This document shows positions 9,698-20,562 of a stretch of DNA of 56,336 nt, in pieces. The stretch is from Adiantum capillus-veneris (taxonomy: Eukaryota; Streptophyta; Polypodiopsida; Polypodiales; Pteridaceae). Numbering within the stretch: the stretch's first letter is position 1; every line of letters starts with the position of its first letter. A program made the position numbers and the translations under genes. The notes under the pieces were generated by a model. The model was not told the origin of the DNA, did no database searches, and saw nothing but the letters and a program-made list of their open reading frames with translations. The stretch is from positions 1-56,336 of the forward strand of contig JABFUD020000223.1 of NCBI GenBank assembly GCA_014529385.2, given 5' to 3'.

Positions 9698-9948
9698 GAC
9701 CCCCCAAAGTTACAAAATTAAAATGCTGAAAATGAACAAACAAAAAATCAAAGTGCCACAATGTAAAATCTTAAGCTGGAAGAGAAATCTCAGCTTGATT
9801 TGGTACTTCACTCACATGTATTGCCTATAGTACTAGAGCCCTAGAGGTTCCCAGTGTGGGCGCTTTTCCTTGAAAAGCAAAAAACCCAAGGCATACAAAA
9901 TAAGCACACACATCAAATTGAATCACTGTGAAAAGACTTTGGGGGGTC
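9698..9948. repeat. Short inverted-repeat unit (possible MITE or foldback)
   Basis: GACCCCCCAAAGT at 9698-9710 is the exact reverse complement of ACTTTGGGGGGTC at 9936-9948, bounding 251 bases with no ORF. No target duplication is visible next to the arms, so this may be a MITE, a foldback or coincidence. Confidence 0.35.
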
Positions 9949-10455
9949 AAAGAAAAGGTAATCAGTCAGGCGATGATTTCATGAGAAATTCCTTTTATCG
10001 TAGCTTAACCACAAGGTCCTCTAGGTATAGCCTCTAGTCAGCCCTCGAACATGAAATACTTGGCTCTCGCGATTAAACAACTTAATTAACCAGAGAAAAT
10101 TAAGAAGCTTACCAATGGTATTAATAGTCGATCTCTAGTGCCTTTCGACCGTTAAATTAACGACCCCATACTTGTTTAATTTTTTACCTTTACATCTGTT
10201 TATGCATTTGATTACATTGCAATTTAATGCTTATTGCTGACAAATTGTTTAAAATTATCTTACCAATCAATTGTCTGCCTAAAATTGCATATGCTTTTTA
10301 ATCGCTTATGAGAATGCAATTACTGTGCAATGTTGTTTGATTTTGCAGTGACTAATGAAAGCTAAGGACATTCATCTCAAATGCTCTTCCACCTCGACCT
10401 AAGAGCTTCAACTCAATAGCTTCCGAGGACGGAATCTACATCAGGAAGAGGGGCA
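9949..10455. other. Unassigned; right edge resembles a chromovirus 3' end
   Basis: AT-rich without ORFs until about 10,370. The last ~60 bases contain TTCCGAGGACGGAAT and then the purine run AGGAAGAGGGG. That resembles the end of pol and the polypurine tract of plant chromoviruses and parallels the sequence at 40,508-40,539. Confidence 0.4.
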
Positions 10456-10995
10456 TGTTAACCCTCATGACTCACGGACACCCTATCACCTACGAGACGG
10501 ACGTTGTAACCTACGGTGGACATTGTATTATTTATTTGGTAGAGTCAGGTACCGGGCTTGTAGGTCCAATAGGAAAAGGGTAAGAGTGATCGCCGATGAG
10601 AGGCGCACTCTAACTTGGACATTCAAGGGATTAGTTGGCTAAGCATGGGCGCCCAAGTGTGAATGGGGTGAGCTCATATAAAAGCCAACTAAACCTAAAA
10701 TTCACTCATTCTCTCATTTGTGCAATAGAAGAGTGCTCTTGCTCCATCTCCATCTCCATCTTCTTCTTCTTCACCTCCTTGTGTGTGTGTGTATGTGAGA
10801 GAGAGAGAGAGAGAGTGTGTGTGATCGAGCATTGCGGCGGCACGACGACGGTGAAGCGGTTGAGTGCGACGTAGCGGCGTCTCCTTCTTCTTCGCGGCGA
10901 GGAATCCTCCACGGCAGGAGCATAGAGCGGTGAGTGACACACCATTACCCTCTTTTGAGCTTACTAGTTAAGCTAGTTGTGTGCTTGGAGCCGTC
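10456..10995 (+). repeat. LTR-like segment with TATA box (chromovirus type)
   Basis: TGTTAACCCTCATGACTC follows a purine tract (AGGAAGAGGGG), as at the left edge of a 3' LTR. A TATA-like CATATAAAAGCC lies near 10,675, about 220 bases in. No downstream partner is seen, so it is a 3' or solo LTR. The right edge, placed before element 2 sequence, is approximate. Confidence 0.5.
10780..10823. repeat. (GT)n(GA)n(GT)n microsatellite in LTR-like segment
   Basis: A compound dinucleotide tract downstream of the TATA-like box. It is the first of many GT-next-to-GA arrays in the window. Confidence 0.9.
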
Positions 10996-11026
10996 TGTGA
11001 CTCACACACAGTGTTAGGCAAGTCCC

Positions 11027-12530
11027 TTGCTTCGACAATGTGGCAAGGAGTGCACATACACGTACAAGGGTACTCCAATCTCTACTTGCTTCCATACAAA
11101 AATGATGCCAGAGTACACATCAGAGAGGATTCCACCAGGATTTTCTCCAAGACTAGAGGAGAGCATGAGAGACGTCTTTCCAAGAGACCATGGATTGGTT
11201 AGATTGGTGGCTGGACCACAACAGTTAAGACCATATCAAGTGGATCAATGTGTAAAGACAAAGTATTGTGGGTCAGGAGATCCATATGCTCATGCCTCAC
11301 TCTTCAAACAAGTGTTGAGAGCTGAACAAATTGCAGATTTCCATACTCAATATGAGGGATTTGGGTTGACATTAGAAGGGAAAACCTTGACTTGGTTCCA
11401 ACCACTAAATAGAGATGATTTTCCCAACATAGCACAACTCTTACACGAGTTTGTAGAGGAGTTCTCAAAAAGGGAAATCAAGCACAACACAGTGTCACAG
11501 ATCTACACTTTCAAACAAAAAAAGAATGAAAGAGTGAAGGAAGCTTCGCTTTAAACAATACATCGGGAGATGTCCTACAAGAGAGCTACCACAAGATGAG
11601 AGATTATCAGTTCTCTTCATTGAGGGCTTAAAAAATGAAACTCTCAAAAAGGACCTACATTTGAAAGGATGCACGAAGTTTGACCAAGTCACTACAGAAG
11701 CTCTATATCTAGTTGACAATTGCAAAGCCTACGGAGAGGTGAGTGAAGATACAGACAACACGACTAGTAATGCCTCATCCCTAAAGAGCGAATCAATAAC
11801 AAAGAGAGATGTTCAAACTCCTTGGGAACCAATCATTGATCAAGTGGTCAAGGGGATAATTAGAAGAATAAACCAAGGCTACAAAAAAAACCCGATTGTA
11901 CGACAACCTCAATTGAGAAGATGTAATACTTGTGGAGGGGATCATCCCACTCCATGGTGTAGCACTCAGCCAAAGCCACATTGTGTGCTAGGGCAGCAAG
12001 CACCTCTTTTGAATGATGGTAGAGTAGTAGTCAACTACGCTCAACCAACGCATGTGCCACAACCCATGAAAAACCAAAACTCCATGGATGCAAATACGCT
12101 CATGTTCATAGACAATCAAGAATATGGTTTGAAGAACGTTCTTATAAGGCCAGAACAACCATTGGCTGGATCACCAGCTTTGAAACAAGAAGGTCCATGC
12201 TATGAGTGTGGAGGTGACCATTGGGCACAAAGTTTTTCAAAAAAGGGTCCACAAATAGAATTATTTATATTCTATGAACGTTGGTGGATAGACCATCTAC
12301 GCCAACACTGTGCTAAAAATCGAGACTACAAAGGGAAAGAAAAAATGAATGTTGTAGGCGTGATTCCTTCTTCAAGCGGATCCGAGGTAGAACCCGCCAT
12401 TCATTTAAACATGATGACTCGATCTCAAGCTCAAGAAGATGCTAAAAACGCAACCGTTGTGGAGGAACCCACATTGCCCCCTCAAACAGAAATCGAAAAC
12501 ATATCGGTGAGAACAAGAAGAAAATCATGA
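11027..12530 (+). pseudogene. Gag remnant of element 2
   Basis: Two frames (11027-11554 and 11661-12530) make up a gag-like product: a capsid-type segment containing FTLEGKTLTWFQ-like blocks (GLTLEGKTLTWFQPLNRD), a frameshift near 11,550, and then FIEGLKNETL. The first zinc knuckle CNTCGGDHPTPWC has the short C-x2-C-x3-H-x4-C spacing of element 1. The second (CYECGGDHWAQSF) has lost its last Cys to Phe. A Ser/Glu-rich tail with NMMTRSQAQEDA follows. The shared knuckle spacing and downstream module tie this gag to element 1. Confidence 0.75.
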
Positions 12531-12548
12531 AAAGCCAAATGAGACAAA

Positions 12549-12767
12549 ATGAAAGCAAAGAGGCTGCAAGAGAAAGCTGCTTTGGAAACTAAATTGAATA
12601 AAATAAGAGAGCAGCTTAGACAAGAGCAAGAAAGGAACAAAAACAAAAAGGGACCTAAAGAGTCAAAGACTAACTCGGGAGTTTCAGTCTTGGTCAACAA
12701 AGTCTTTGAGCCTTTAGATGCAATTTTGAAAGCTTATGATCCTAGGTTAAAGACCAACCAAACCTAA
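12549..12767 (+). pseudogene. Charged coiled-coil segment of element 2
   Basis: A 72-residue frame rich in Lys, Glu, Gln and Arg, with heptad-like spacing in its first 40 residues. It sits between gag and protease and continues the polyprotein in a shifted frame. It has no catalytic motif. The stretch to 13,400 is coding-like but broken by several stops. Confidence 0.4.
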
Positions 12768-13409
12768 GAGGATAGATGGCTGACATATCCTCATCCAAGG
12801 TATGAAAAAGAGAGGTTACAAATGTGCAAGGAGCTCATTGAAGATGCCCGAGCTCTTATGGAACCAGTTTCAAATGCTCCAAAAATGGAGGTGCTAATCC
12901 GCGAAAAAATCCAAGAATTGGAAAGTCGTGGTATGCAAAAAAAGAGGAAGAGCCAAGAGTTGAGGCACCTTTAGATACAAGGGAGGTAGCCAATACCACA
13001 AATGGGGTGGAGTCACAAGTAGTGATTCCTTTCTGAAGATAGAAGAACCGTGGCCACAATCCTTATGGGAATCAATCAGAAACCAAAAATATTGTAGTGC
13101 TACTTTACAGTTAACACCTATCCCTGAGATAAACATGGATCACGAATTTTTCCCAAGAGATATACTATCTCTATACGGGGATGTCGGGTATGTCGCATCT
13201 GAAGAGAGTAAACCACGCTCTCTAAAGACTTTGCTATCTTTCATAGGAGAACTTGAAACAAAATCGGAGGTTAAATTGGTACCTTCTTAGTGGAAAGCCA
13301 CACCAAAAATGATGGATACCAAGAGCTTGCATGAATTGATGTCTTCTCCTATACAATGCACACTTTATCTCTCATAGCTACTAAAAATTAGACCGCACTA
13401 TGGGACCAA

Positions 13410-14283
13410 ATGGGCAAAAACCTGGAAAACATGGGGTTGAAAATCCCTTTACATGACCAACTTGCGGACAAAAACATGGATGACACCTCGTCGAAGAAGC
13501 CACAAACAAAGTCAGTACCAGTAAATAAGGTGGGTGACTACTATGAAGGAGAAGAAGGAAACACCACCTTACCACTTGAGTACAAAGGAGTAAAGATGGT
13601 TGCTATATTAGATAGTGGGGCATGAATTGCCATTGCAACCAAAGAAATATGAAAAAAATGAGGAAAGCCTGCTCTTACGAAAACTCAGATGAAACAGCAA
13701 TTAGCAGATGGATACGTTGAGAGACCAATAGAAATACTAGAAAAAATCATTGTATCCTCGTGTGGCATAGAGTATGAGCATACCTTTGCCATAATGAATT
13801 TTGACAAGATCAGCAACTTTGATATCATATTGGGAAGATCATTCATGCATTAGCTCAAAATGGTACAAGATTGGGGTTATGACTATATCTACCTAAGAAA
13901 CAAGGATGTCACTACAAAGATCAGTGTCACGAACCATAGGTATAGAGATGTGGAACGAACCCCTGGAGAGGAATTAAACTCCACAACTGACCAAGAAGGA
14001 GAAAACCTGCTTGGCTACAAAACAAAGCTCACAATTGGGCATGTGGAGCTTTTGAGGGTGGTAGTTTGAAAAAAGAAGATTCATTCATGACAGGTCAATA
14101 CAAGACGAGGCATATATACCAGAGCCTTTTCTAGAGGAGTTATTTGAATCCTTTGGATGGGATCAAATACTGTCCATTCTTATGTTTGCGTGAATGAGGT
14201 GACCCTGACTAAATTTTGTGATGAAGATGGGTATGATATAACTCCCTTATTTACGATAAAGGTGTTGAAGGAAGCTAATGAAG
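13410..14283 (+). pseudogene. Protease remnant of element 2
   Basis: VNKVGDYYEGEEGNTTLPL leads into the retropepsin motif AILDSGA at about 13,602-13,622, followed at once by a TGA stop. In the same overall order come QMKQQLADG, a FDIILGRSFM motif near 13,830 and MVQDWGYDYIYL, matching the element 1 protease block by block. The coding-like stretch ends at the element 3 insertion. Several stops and shifts make it non-functional. Confidence 0.75.
14279..14283. repeat. Target-site duplication TGAAG, left copy (element 3)
   Basis: TGAAG here matches 19,795-19,799 exactly, on either side of the element 3 LTR ends. Confidence 0.93.
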
Positions 14284-16314
14284 TGTAATGTACCCAACAT
14301 TTTTCAATAAAAGTATTTTATTTACTTTGCAAATATTTAAGGTTTGCATTTTGTTAAGTCATAATGCGTTCAAACAAAATGATCGGATCGAAAATCAGAC
14401 TTTGGAACTATTATTTATGGTCTTTATTCACTTGAAAACTATAGGTTGATGGGAAACTTAAGCCTCAAGATTGCATATCATGATAAGAGTTGACCTTTTA
14501 GAAAAGAGAGAGCAATTTTAGGAAAGGAGGAGTATTTTTAGGAAAGAAAGAGGAGGGAGTTAAGTTTAGAGTTCTTGTTTTGGAAACCAAGCTTCTTCTA
14601 ATACTAGAGAATCGAATTCACGCATCAAAATTCATGTCAAAAAAAAACTAAAAAGTATTTATTTATTTATTTTAAGAAGCCATGAACATATGCAAACTTA
14701 TCTCTCTTTGCTTCCCTCTATTCTTAGCTGGCCTTGAGAGCCTATATAAAGACCCCTCTCCCTTCACTTTCAAGGAGACAGACACACACCCTCAGAAGCA
14801 GAACCTCTCTTCAAGCCATCTCCATTTCCAAGTATTCTCTACCATCATCATGTTGCCCTTTGGATTCTTGAGTTCTCTCTCTCTCTTTTCCTTTTCTAAC
14901 TCGTTACGATGGCCCCAAAGCGAGTGACCCGAAGCTCGAAGGATGCTCATGTCGCTCCACCTCCAAGAAAGGTGCAAAGGAAGGCATCAACTACATCAAC
15001 TATAGCTCAAGCGGAGGTACCAGTTGTGGAAGAAGTGGAAGCCGTTCGACCTCAAAAATATGGGAGGTAATCGAACTTGTCGCTAATCTGGTAAGAGAAA
15101 TTTATAATTCTGCATTGTTATTCATGTTGACTTGGGAAGCTAAGCATGGGGAATCCCTTAAACCTTCCAAGAAACGTGATTCTATCACAAGAGACAAGCA
15201 TACGTTTTCATAGATTAGTGAAAGAACTGTTTGATAAACTGTCACTGTTACTGTTTGTTAAATTGTTATTGCTTGATAAATTGTTATTATTTGATAAGTT
15301 AATACTGGTTGATATGAAGAGTTGGTTGATCATGTTTGAAGAATCAATTAAAGAGAAGAATTATTGAAAGAATATCTTTTGTGCCTGGCGAGATTAGCGA
15401 GATGATTCCACGGTTAGCGAAGATTAAGTTGAGGTTATCAGCTCTCTTTTGTTCCTCGCGGTTAGTGGGATACCTCGTGGGTAGCGGGATGCCTGGAGGT
15501 TAGCAAGATGCCTCGCGATTAGCGAGATGAGAAGGTTGCACAATTTGTAGTTAGCGAATAAATCCTTTGCAAAGGCTCGGTTAGACAGAGGAAGTCCACG
15601 GGTAGTGGCAACTCATGAGAAATTAGAAAATTTATTCTTGTTAAATTATAGGGATGTCTTCAATAGGCCTTGTTTAAATTGTTTTGGTATTGTTTGAAGG
15701 ACTGTATAAAAGAACCTGTGTCTAAAATTAATTAAGAAACATTGTGCGTATGTGTAAAACAGTGTGGTAGTAATTAAAAAATAAGATAAAAAGTGTGAGT
15801 GTGGGGTGGAAAGTGGGGCTGGCACAGATTGCCAGTCAAGGATGGGTGGTCTCGATTAGTCGAGAAACTCTCCATTGCCTCTTATTGAGAGAAGTGAAAT
15901 TAGAGACTCATTGTGTCAAGAGTCAAGACATCCAAATCTACATGCTCCTGAAAGCTATGGACCTAATTAGTCGAGTTAATTTAGACTAAGTCTCATATCA
16001 TATTTATGGTTTATGGATGACGGCTGTGCCTCTTACATGTGGGGAAAAAGGCGTTGTTTATGGACTCTAAATATGTCAATGGGATTTCATCTTTATGTTA
16101 GGAAACAACTTTCATTAGAATCCTTGATTTATCGACCTGGCTTGTCACGTATGACCCTTATAACCACAAACACGATGGATAGAGGACTTCCTCTCTTCTG
16201 TTGCTCGTATCTCTACTTTGTGGAAACAGAGTAGGGTGTCGTCAATGAAAAAGGGGAATAAAGGAAGGCCATCTATCAAGTCACTCCAATCTTCTCGGAG
16301 ATGGGGACCTCACA
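14284..16314 (+). repeat. 5' LTR of element 3
   Basis: TGTAAT...CTCACA, 2031 bp, with a TATA box (TATATAAA, 14,743-14,750). A transcript leader of CT-rich sequence follows, with a small ORF from 14,909. At about 15,385-15,560 short degenerate repeats of GGTTAGCGAGATGCCTCGC recur. Compared with the right LTR it lacks a ~60-bp CT-rich block after the TATA box. Confidence 0.92.
14909..15070 (+). pseudogene. LTR-internal ORF, truncated copy (element 3)
   Basis: Begins MAPKRVTRSSKDAHV, with a basic, nuclear-localisation-like N-terminus (PPPRKVQRK), and runs 53 codons. An indel at the point where the right LTR copy reads RPQIREV shifts it to a stop at 15,068-15,070. The right LTR keeps a 100-codon version. 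Confidence 0.55.
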
Positions 16315-16316
16315 AT

Positions 16317-16329
16317 TGGTATCAGAGCC
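16317..16329 (+). promoter_or_regulatory. Primer-binding site (initiator Met tRNA), element 3
   Basis: TGGTATCAGAGCC lies 2 bases after the 5' LTR end and matches the usual 3' end of plant initiator-Met tRNA. Confidence 0.93.
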
Positions 16330-16589
16330 TAGGTTACAAAGATTAAATTGGCTATTTTAAGCTTCCTCATGTGTATGGTTTTCTATACCCATTATCCGAC
16401 TCACAGAGATATTATGTTATGGTAATTGACGTGTACCATAGTTATGGTTGAAACCTTTATTATGTCTTCTCATGGTGAACGAAAAACAAAACAAAAATAA
16501 AAGAAAGCAAAACAGATCTTTTGTAAACCCCTATATGTCATTTGATGACTTTATGAATAGAAGATTGAGTTGTTTTTCTACAAAGAAAT

Positions 16590-16760
16590 TGTTTGACTGG
16601 TTAAGTCATGAAAGTGAGTTTTTTTTTGTGGATCGAATGAGCCATGGCTGGTTAAGTCATGTGATTGAGATAATCATGACTGGTTAAGTCATGTGACTGA
16701 GTTTTGATGGACTCGATAAGTCAAGATTGATTAAGTCATGTGATTGAGTTTTAATGGATC
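16590..16760 (+). repeat. Iterated GGTTAAGTCATG motif in element 3 leader
   Basis: TGGTTAAGTCATG and close variants, often followed by TGATTGAG, recur at least four times in ~170 bases between primer site and gag. A packaging or translation role is possible but unproven. Confidence 0.7.
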
Positions 16761-16846
16761 GAACAAGTAATAATTGGACTGGATAAGCCTAAGTTTGGAA
16801 ACTACCTTAGTGTTTTGAGTTATTATGAACATTAACGTTAATATAT

Positions 16847-17632
16847 GTGTATACTCAGGAGAATCATCAAATCACTCCTATAATGGAAAACCCTCAGAAC
16901 GATGCTATCTATACGGAGATTCAGGAGAAGAAGTTGTTGCTCAAAAAAATACAACCACCTTCTTTTAAAGGAGAGGGTGATAATATTGAGAAAGATGCGA
17001 AAGTATGGATCGAAGCTATGGATGATTATTTCTCTGCTGCAAGAACCACACCTGCAAATCAAGCGATGCTAGGAATGTTTCACGTCTCAGGGAAAGCGAA
17101 ATTATGGTGGAAACAACATTGTCGTGATATGGGAGTATTAGAGAACTCTCAGTGTTGGTGGGAAATCAAACAAGCAGTGAAGGAAAGATACTTACCCCCT
17201 GCCCATGAAACGATAAAGATGAATGAGTTCTTTAGCTTGAAACAATACAATTTATCTTTAGAAGAGTACTACTCAAAGTTTGTAAGGTTTAGATGTTACG
17301 CACCATCAATGACCATAGAGTAGCAGCAGGTAGTTTGTTTTTGTCAAGGTTTAAGAGCACCAATTAGATCGCAATTGGAAGCCCTGAAGCCCACCACTGT
17401 AGAAGATGCTTTACTACGAGCTAAACCTTTGATGAAGGAACAAGAGATTACAAGAAGAATTGAACAAAATTAAAGATTCAATGATAGACAACCACAAAGA
17501 GCTTATGCTGCTAATGTGCAAGATCTTCCACGCTTCAATGTTGGATGCTTTGAATGTGGAGAGTTGGGACATTATCGAAACTCTTGTTCAAAATTGGCTA
17601 ATGGAGCAGGAGTAGCGAGTGAAGCAAACTAA
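16847..17632 (+). pseudogene. Gag of element 3 with two in-frame stops
   Basis: One frame of 262 codons is interrupted only by TAG at 17,321 and TAA near 17,471. The capsid-type domain contains GKAKLWWKQH and YYSKFVRF; the more likely start is the Met of MENPQ at 16,883. After the first stop the frame continues with CQGLRAPIRSQLE. It ends with a canonical zinc knuckle CFECGELGHYRNSC (17,546-17,587). No protease, RT or integrase follows before the purine tract. Confidence 0.88.
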
Positions 17633-17729
17633 AGACACCGCTCTTTTGGATATAATGATGATTGAGATAGTAATTAGAGTAGGAGTATCCTCACTTTTTC
17701 TTGAGATGAGGACACCTCGAATCCCTAAG

Positions 17730-17739
17730 TTGGGGAGAA
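17730..17739 (+). promoter_or_regulatory. Polypurine tract of element 3
   Basis: TTGGGGAGAA immediately precedes the TGTAAT start of the right LTR. Confidence 0.85.
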
Positions 17740-19794
17740 TGTAATATACCCAGCAATTTTCAATATAAAAGTATTTTATTCACTTTGCAAATATTTAAGG
17801 TTCGTATTTTGTTAAGTCATAATGCGTTTAAACGAAACAATCGGATTGGAAATCGGACTCTAGAACTATTACTTCTGGTCTTTATTCACTTGAAAACTAT
17901 AGGTGATGGGAAACTTAAGCCTCAAGATTGTATATAATGATAAGAGTTGACCCTTTAGGAAAGAGAGAGCAATTTTAGGAAAGGAGGAGTATTTTTAGAA
18001 AAGAAAGAGGAGGGAGTTAAGTTTAGAGTTCTTATCTTAGAAGCCAAGCTTCTTCTAATATTAGAGAATCGAATTCGCACATCGAAATTCGTGTCAAAAA
18101 AAACCAAAAAAAATATTTTTTTTATTTTTTTAGAAGCCACGAACTACGCGAACTTATCTCTCTTTGCTTCCCTCTATTCTTAGCTGGCCTTGAGAGCCTA
18201 TATAAAGAACCCTCTCCCATCACTTTCAAGGAGACAGACACACACCCTCAGAAGCGGAACCTCTCTTCCCTTCACGTCGGAATTACCTTTTCTCCCTTAA
18301 CCTCTCTCCCTCAAGCTCTTATCTTCAAGCCATCTCCATCTCCAAGTCTTCTCTACCATCATCGTACTGCCCTTTGGATTCTTGAGTTCTCTCTCGTTCT
18401 TTCCCTTTACGATGGCCCCAAAGCGAGTGACCCGAAGCTCTAAGGATGCTCATGTCTCTCCACCTCCAAGAAAGGTGCAAAGGAAAGCATCAACTACTTC
18501 AACTATACCTCAAGCGGAGGTACCGGTTGCGGAAGAAGTGGAAGCCGTTCGACCTCAAATACGAGAGGTAATCAAACATGTCGCTAATCCGGTAAGACAA
18601 ATTTATAATTTTTCATTGTTATTCATGTTGACTTGGGAAGCTAAGCATGGGGAATCCCTTAAACCGTCCAAGAAACGTGATTTTATTACAAGAGATAAGC
18701 ATATGTTTTCATAGATTAGTGAAAGAACTATTTGATAAACTATCACTGTTTGTTAAATTATTATTGCTTGATAAATTGTTATTGTTTGATAAGTTGATAC
18801 TGGTTGATATGAAGAGTTGGTTGATCATGTTTGAAAAATCAATTAAAGAGAAGAATTATTGAAAGAATATCTTTTGTCACTCGTGATTAGCGAGATGCTT
18901 TCGCGGTTAGCGGAGATTAAGCTGAGGTTATCAACTCTCTTTTATTCCTCGTAGTTAGCGGGATGCCTCGCGGTTAGGAAGATGCCTCACGGGTGGCAGG
19001 ATGCCTCGCGGTTAGCAAGATACGAAGGTTGCACAATTCGTGGTTAGCGAATAAATCCTTTGCAAAGGTTCTATTGGTTAGACAAAGGAAGTCCACGTGT
19101 AGCGGCAACTCATGAGAAATTAGAAAAGTTATTTTTGTTGAATTATAGGGTTGTTTTCATTAGGCCTTGTTTGAATTGTTTTGGTATTGTTTGAAGGGCT
19201 GTATAAAAGAACTTGTGTCTGGAATTAATTAAGGAACACTATTTGTGTGTGTAAAATAGTGTGGTAGCTATTAGAAAACAAGATAAAAAGTGTGAGTGGG
19301 GTGGAAAGTGGGGGCTAGCTCAGGTTGCTAGTCAAGGATTGGTGGTCTTAATTAGTCAAGAAACTCTCCACTCCCTCTTATTGAGAAAAGTGAAATTAGA
19401 GACTCATTGTGCCAAGTATCGAGATGTCCCAAATCTATGTGCCCCTGAAAGCTATGGACCTGATTAGACGAGTTAATTTAGACTAAGTCTCATATCATAT
19501 TTATGGTTTATGGATGGCGGTCATGCCTCTTAAAGGTGGGAAAAAAGTCGGTTTATGGATTCTAAACATGTCAATGGGATTTCATATTTATGTTAGGAAA
19601 CAGCTTTCATTAGAATCCTTGATTTATTGAACTAGCGTGTGGCATATGACCCTCCCTTATAACCACGAACACGATGGATAGAGGATTTCCTCTCTTCTGT
19701 TGCTCGTATCTCTACTTTGTGGAAACAGAGTAGGAGAATAAAGGAAGCCCATCTATCAAGTCCCCCCAATCTTCTCAGGGTTGGGGACCTCACA
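17740..19794 (+). repeat. 3' LTR of element 3
   Basis: 2055 bp, TGTAAT...CTCACA, colinear with the left LTR. TATA box at 18,199-18,206. Carries the intact version of the LTR ORF and the same degenerate GGTTAGCG-type repeats (about 18,880-19,030). Confidence 0.92.
18412..18714 (+). CDS. LTR-internal ORF of element 3, intact copy
   Basis: 100 codons starting MAPKRVTRSSKDAHV, about 210 bases after the TATA box. The N-terminus is strongly basic (KRVTRSSK, PPPRKVQRK), followed by an acidic stretch (EVPVAEEVEAV) and a hydrophobic segment (IYNFSLLFMLTW) near residues 70-81. No family is recognised. In an intact element the left LTR copy would be the first ORF of the transcript. A GTAATC just after GAG could act as a splice donor, so the ORF might be a leader exon. 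Function is unknown. Confidence 0.45.
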   Translation: MAPKRVTRSSKDAHVSPPPRKVQRKASTTSTIPQAEVPVAEEVEAVRPQIREVIKHVANPVRQIYNFSLLFMLTWEAKHGESLKPSKKRDFITRDKHMFS

Positions 19795-19799
19795 TGAAG

Positions 19800-20105
19800 T
19801 TTGTGACTGTGAAAGCAGAAAAGGTGAGACAGATAGCTATGTCATGGAGCATGGTTTCAACGTGCAAACAAAGGAAGCAGAGCAACCGCGAGAATATGTC
19901 ATCATTGACATACCTGAAGAATCGACAAAAGCTGTTTCAAACAAGCCGACTCAAAAAAAAAGTGCAAATGAAAGCAGATGAAGAAAAAAAGTTCAACATC
20001 AAATGTTCAAAAAATGCAAGATCAAAAGAAGAACAAGGACAAAGAAGAAGATCAACTGTCTCTTACGATGATCAAATTCAGCATTTGCAGAGAAACAGGA
20101 CTTAA
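19800..20105 (+). pseudogene. Basic charged segment of element 2
   Basis: Frames here encode Lys/Arg/Gln-rich peptides (for example KKVQMKADEEKKFNIKC) and correspond in position to the charged peptide that follows integrase in element 1. There is no catalytic motif, and frameshifts are present. Confidence 0.45.
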
Positions 20106-20111
20106 AATCAC

Positions 20112-20459
20112 ATGCCAGTTGTGATAGATCCAGATGCGACAAAGAATATATTGACTTATGGTACATGGATAATGATGGGAAAGCCGCCAATCATCGAGCT
20201 AGAGGAGATCGTGTATACAAGTTCAAAAATATCGATTCCTAGCTTTGGCATCATAGAAGCAGTACCCAAGTTGAGTACTGGAGAGTACAAGGATACTTTT
20301 CACATAATTAAATCCCATCATATCAAAGAGAGTCTGATCTTGAAAGAAAGCTGGAGGAACGTCTTCAACCAAAAGCTTCAACAACACACCATCAGAAGCC
20401 ACAAAAGAACCTCAAATCCATGCGGAGAAGAAATTGCCAACCATCACGGGAAAAGGTAA
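20112..20459 (+). pseudogene. Degenerate second retropepsin-like domain (element 2)
   Basis: Frame of 115 codons. VVIDPDATKNILTYGTW aligns with the LLDTGAKHNLLSYG of element 1, but the catalytic D-T-G is D-P-D, which would abolish activity. MMGKPPI corresponds to the G-K-P-T block and SLILKESW to the late strand before W. The next coding segment is the W-P-K repeat region, in the same order as element 1. The frame ends ordinarily; the natural continuation is shifted. Confidence 0.6.
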
Positions 20460-20562
20460 AGCTAAGGTAAACTCTAAAGAAGATCAACCTCGCATGACGA
20501 TTTTACCTTCGACTAGCCTCCATTGAACTTCCCACGAAGCCTCTACATCAAGAGCCAAACCA

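Larger units (their letters stand above)
11027..14283 (+). mobile_element. Element 2, left half (pol-less relative of element 1)
   Basis: Carries decayed gag, zinc knuckles and protease resembling element 1 (shared VNK-x-G-x-Y-F/Y-E-G before the protease, and short-spaced CCHC knuckles). It is interrupted at 14,283 by element 3 and resumes at 19,795. The next homologous part is the 3' module and not RT, so RT, RNase H and integrase are missing. No 5' LTR is recognised. Confidence 0.75.
14284..19794 (+). mobile_element. Element 3: complete gag-only LTR retrotransposon nested in element 2
   Basis: Two LTRs (2031 and 2055 bp) start TGTAAT and end CTCACA, surround a 1425-bp interior, and are flanked by an exact 5-bp duplication TGAAG. 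A primer site for initiator-Met tRNA follows the left LTR and a purine tract precedes the right one. The only interior ORF is gag, so the element is non-autonomous (TR-GAG type) and depends on another element's pol. LTR divergence, including a ~60-bp indel, shows the insertion is not recent. Confidence 0.93.
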
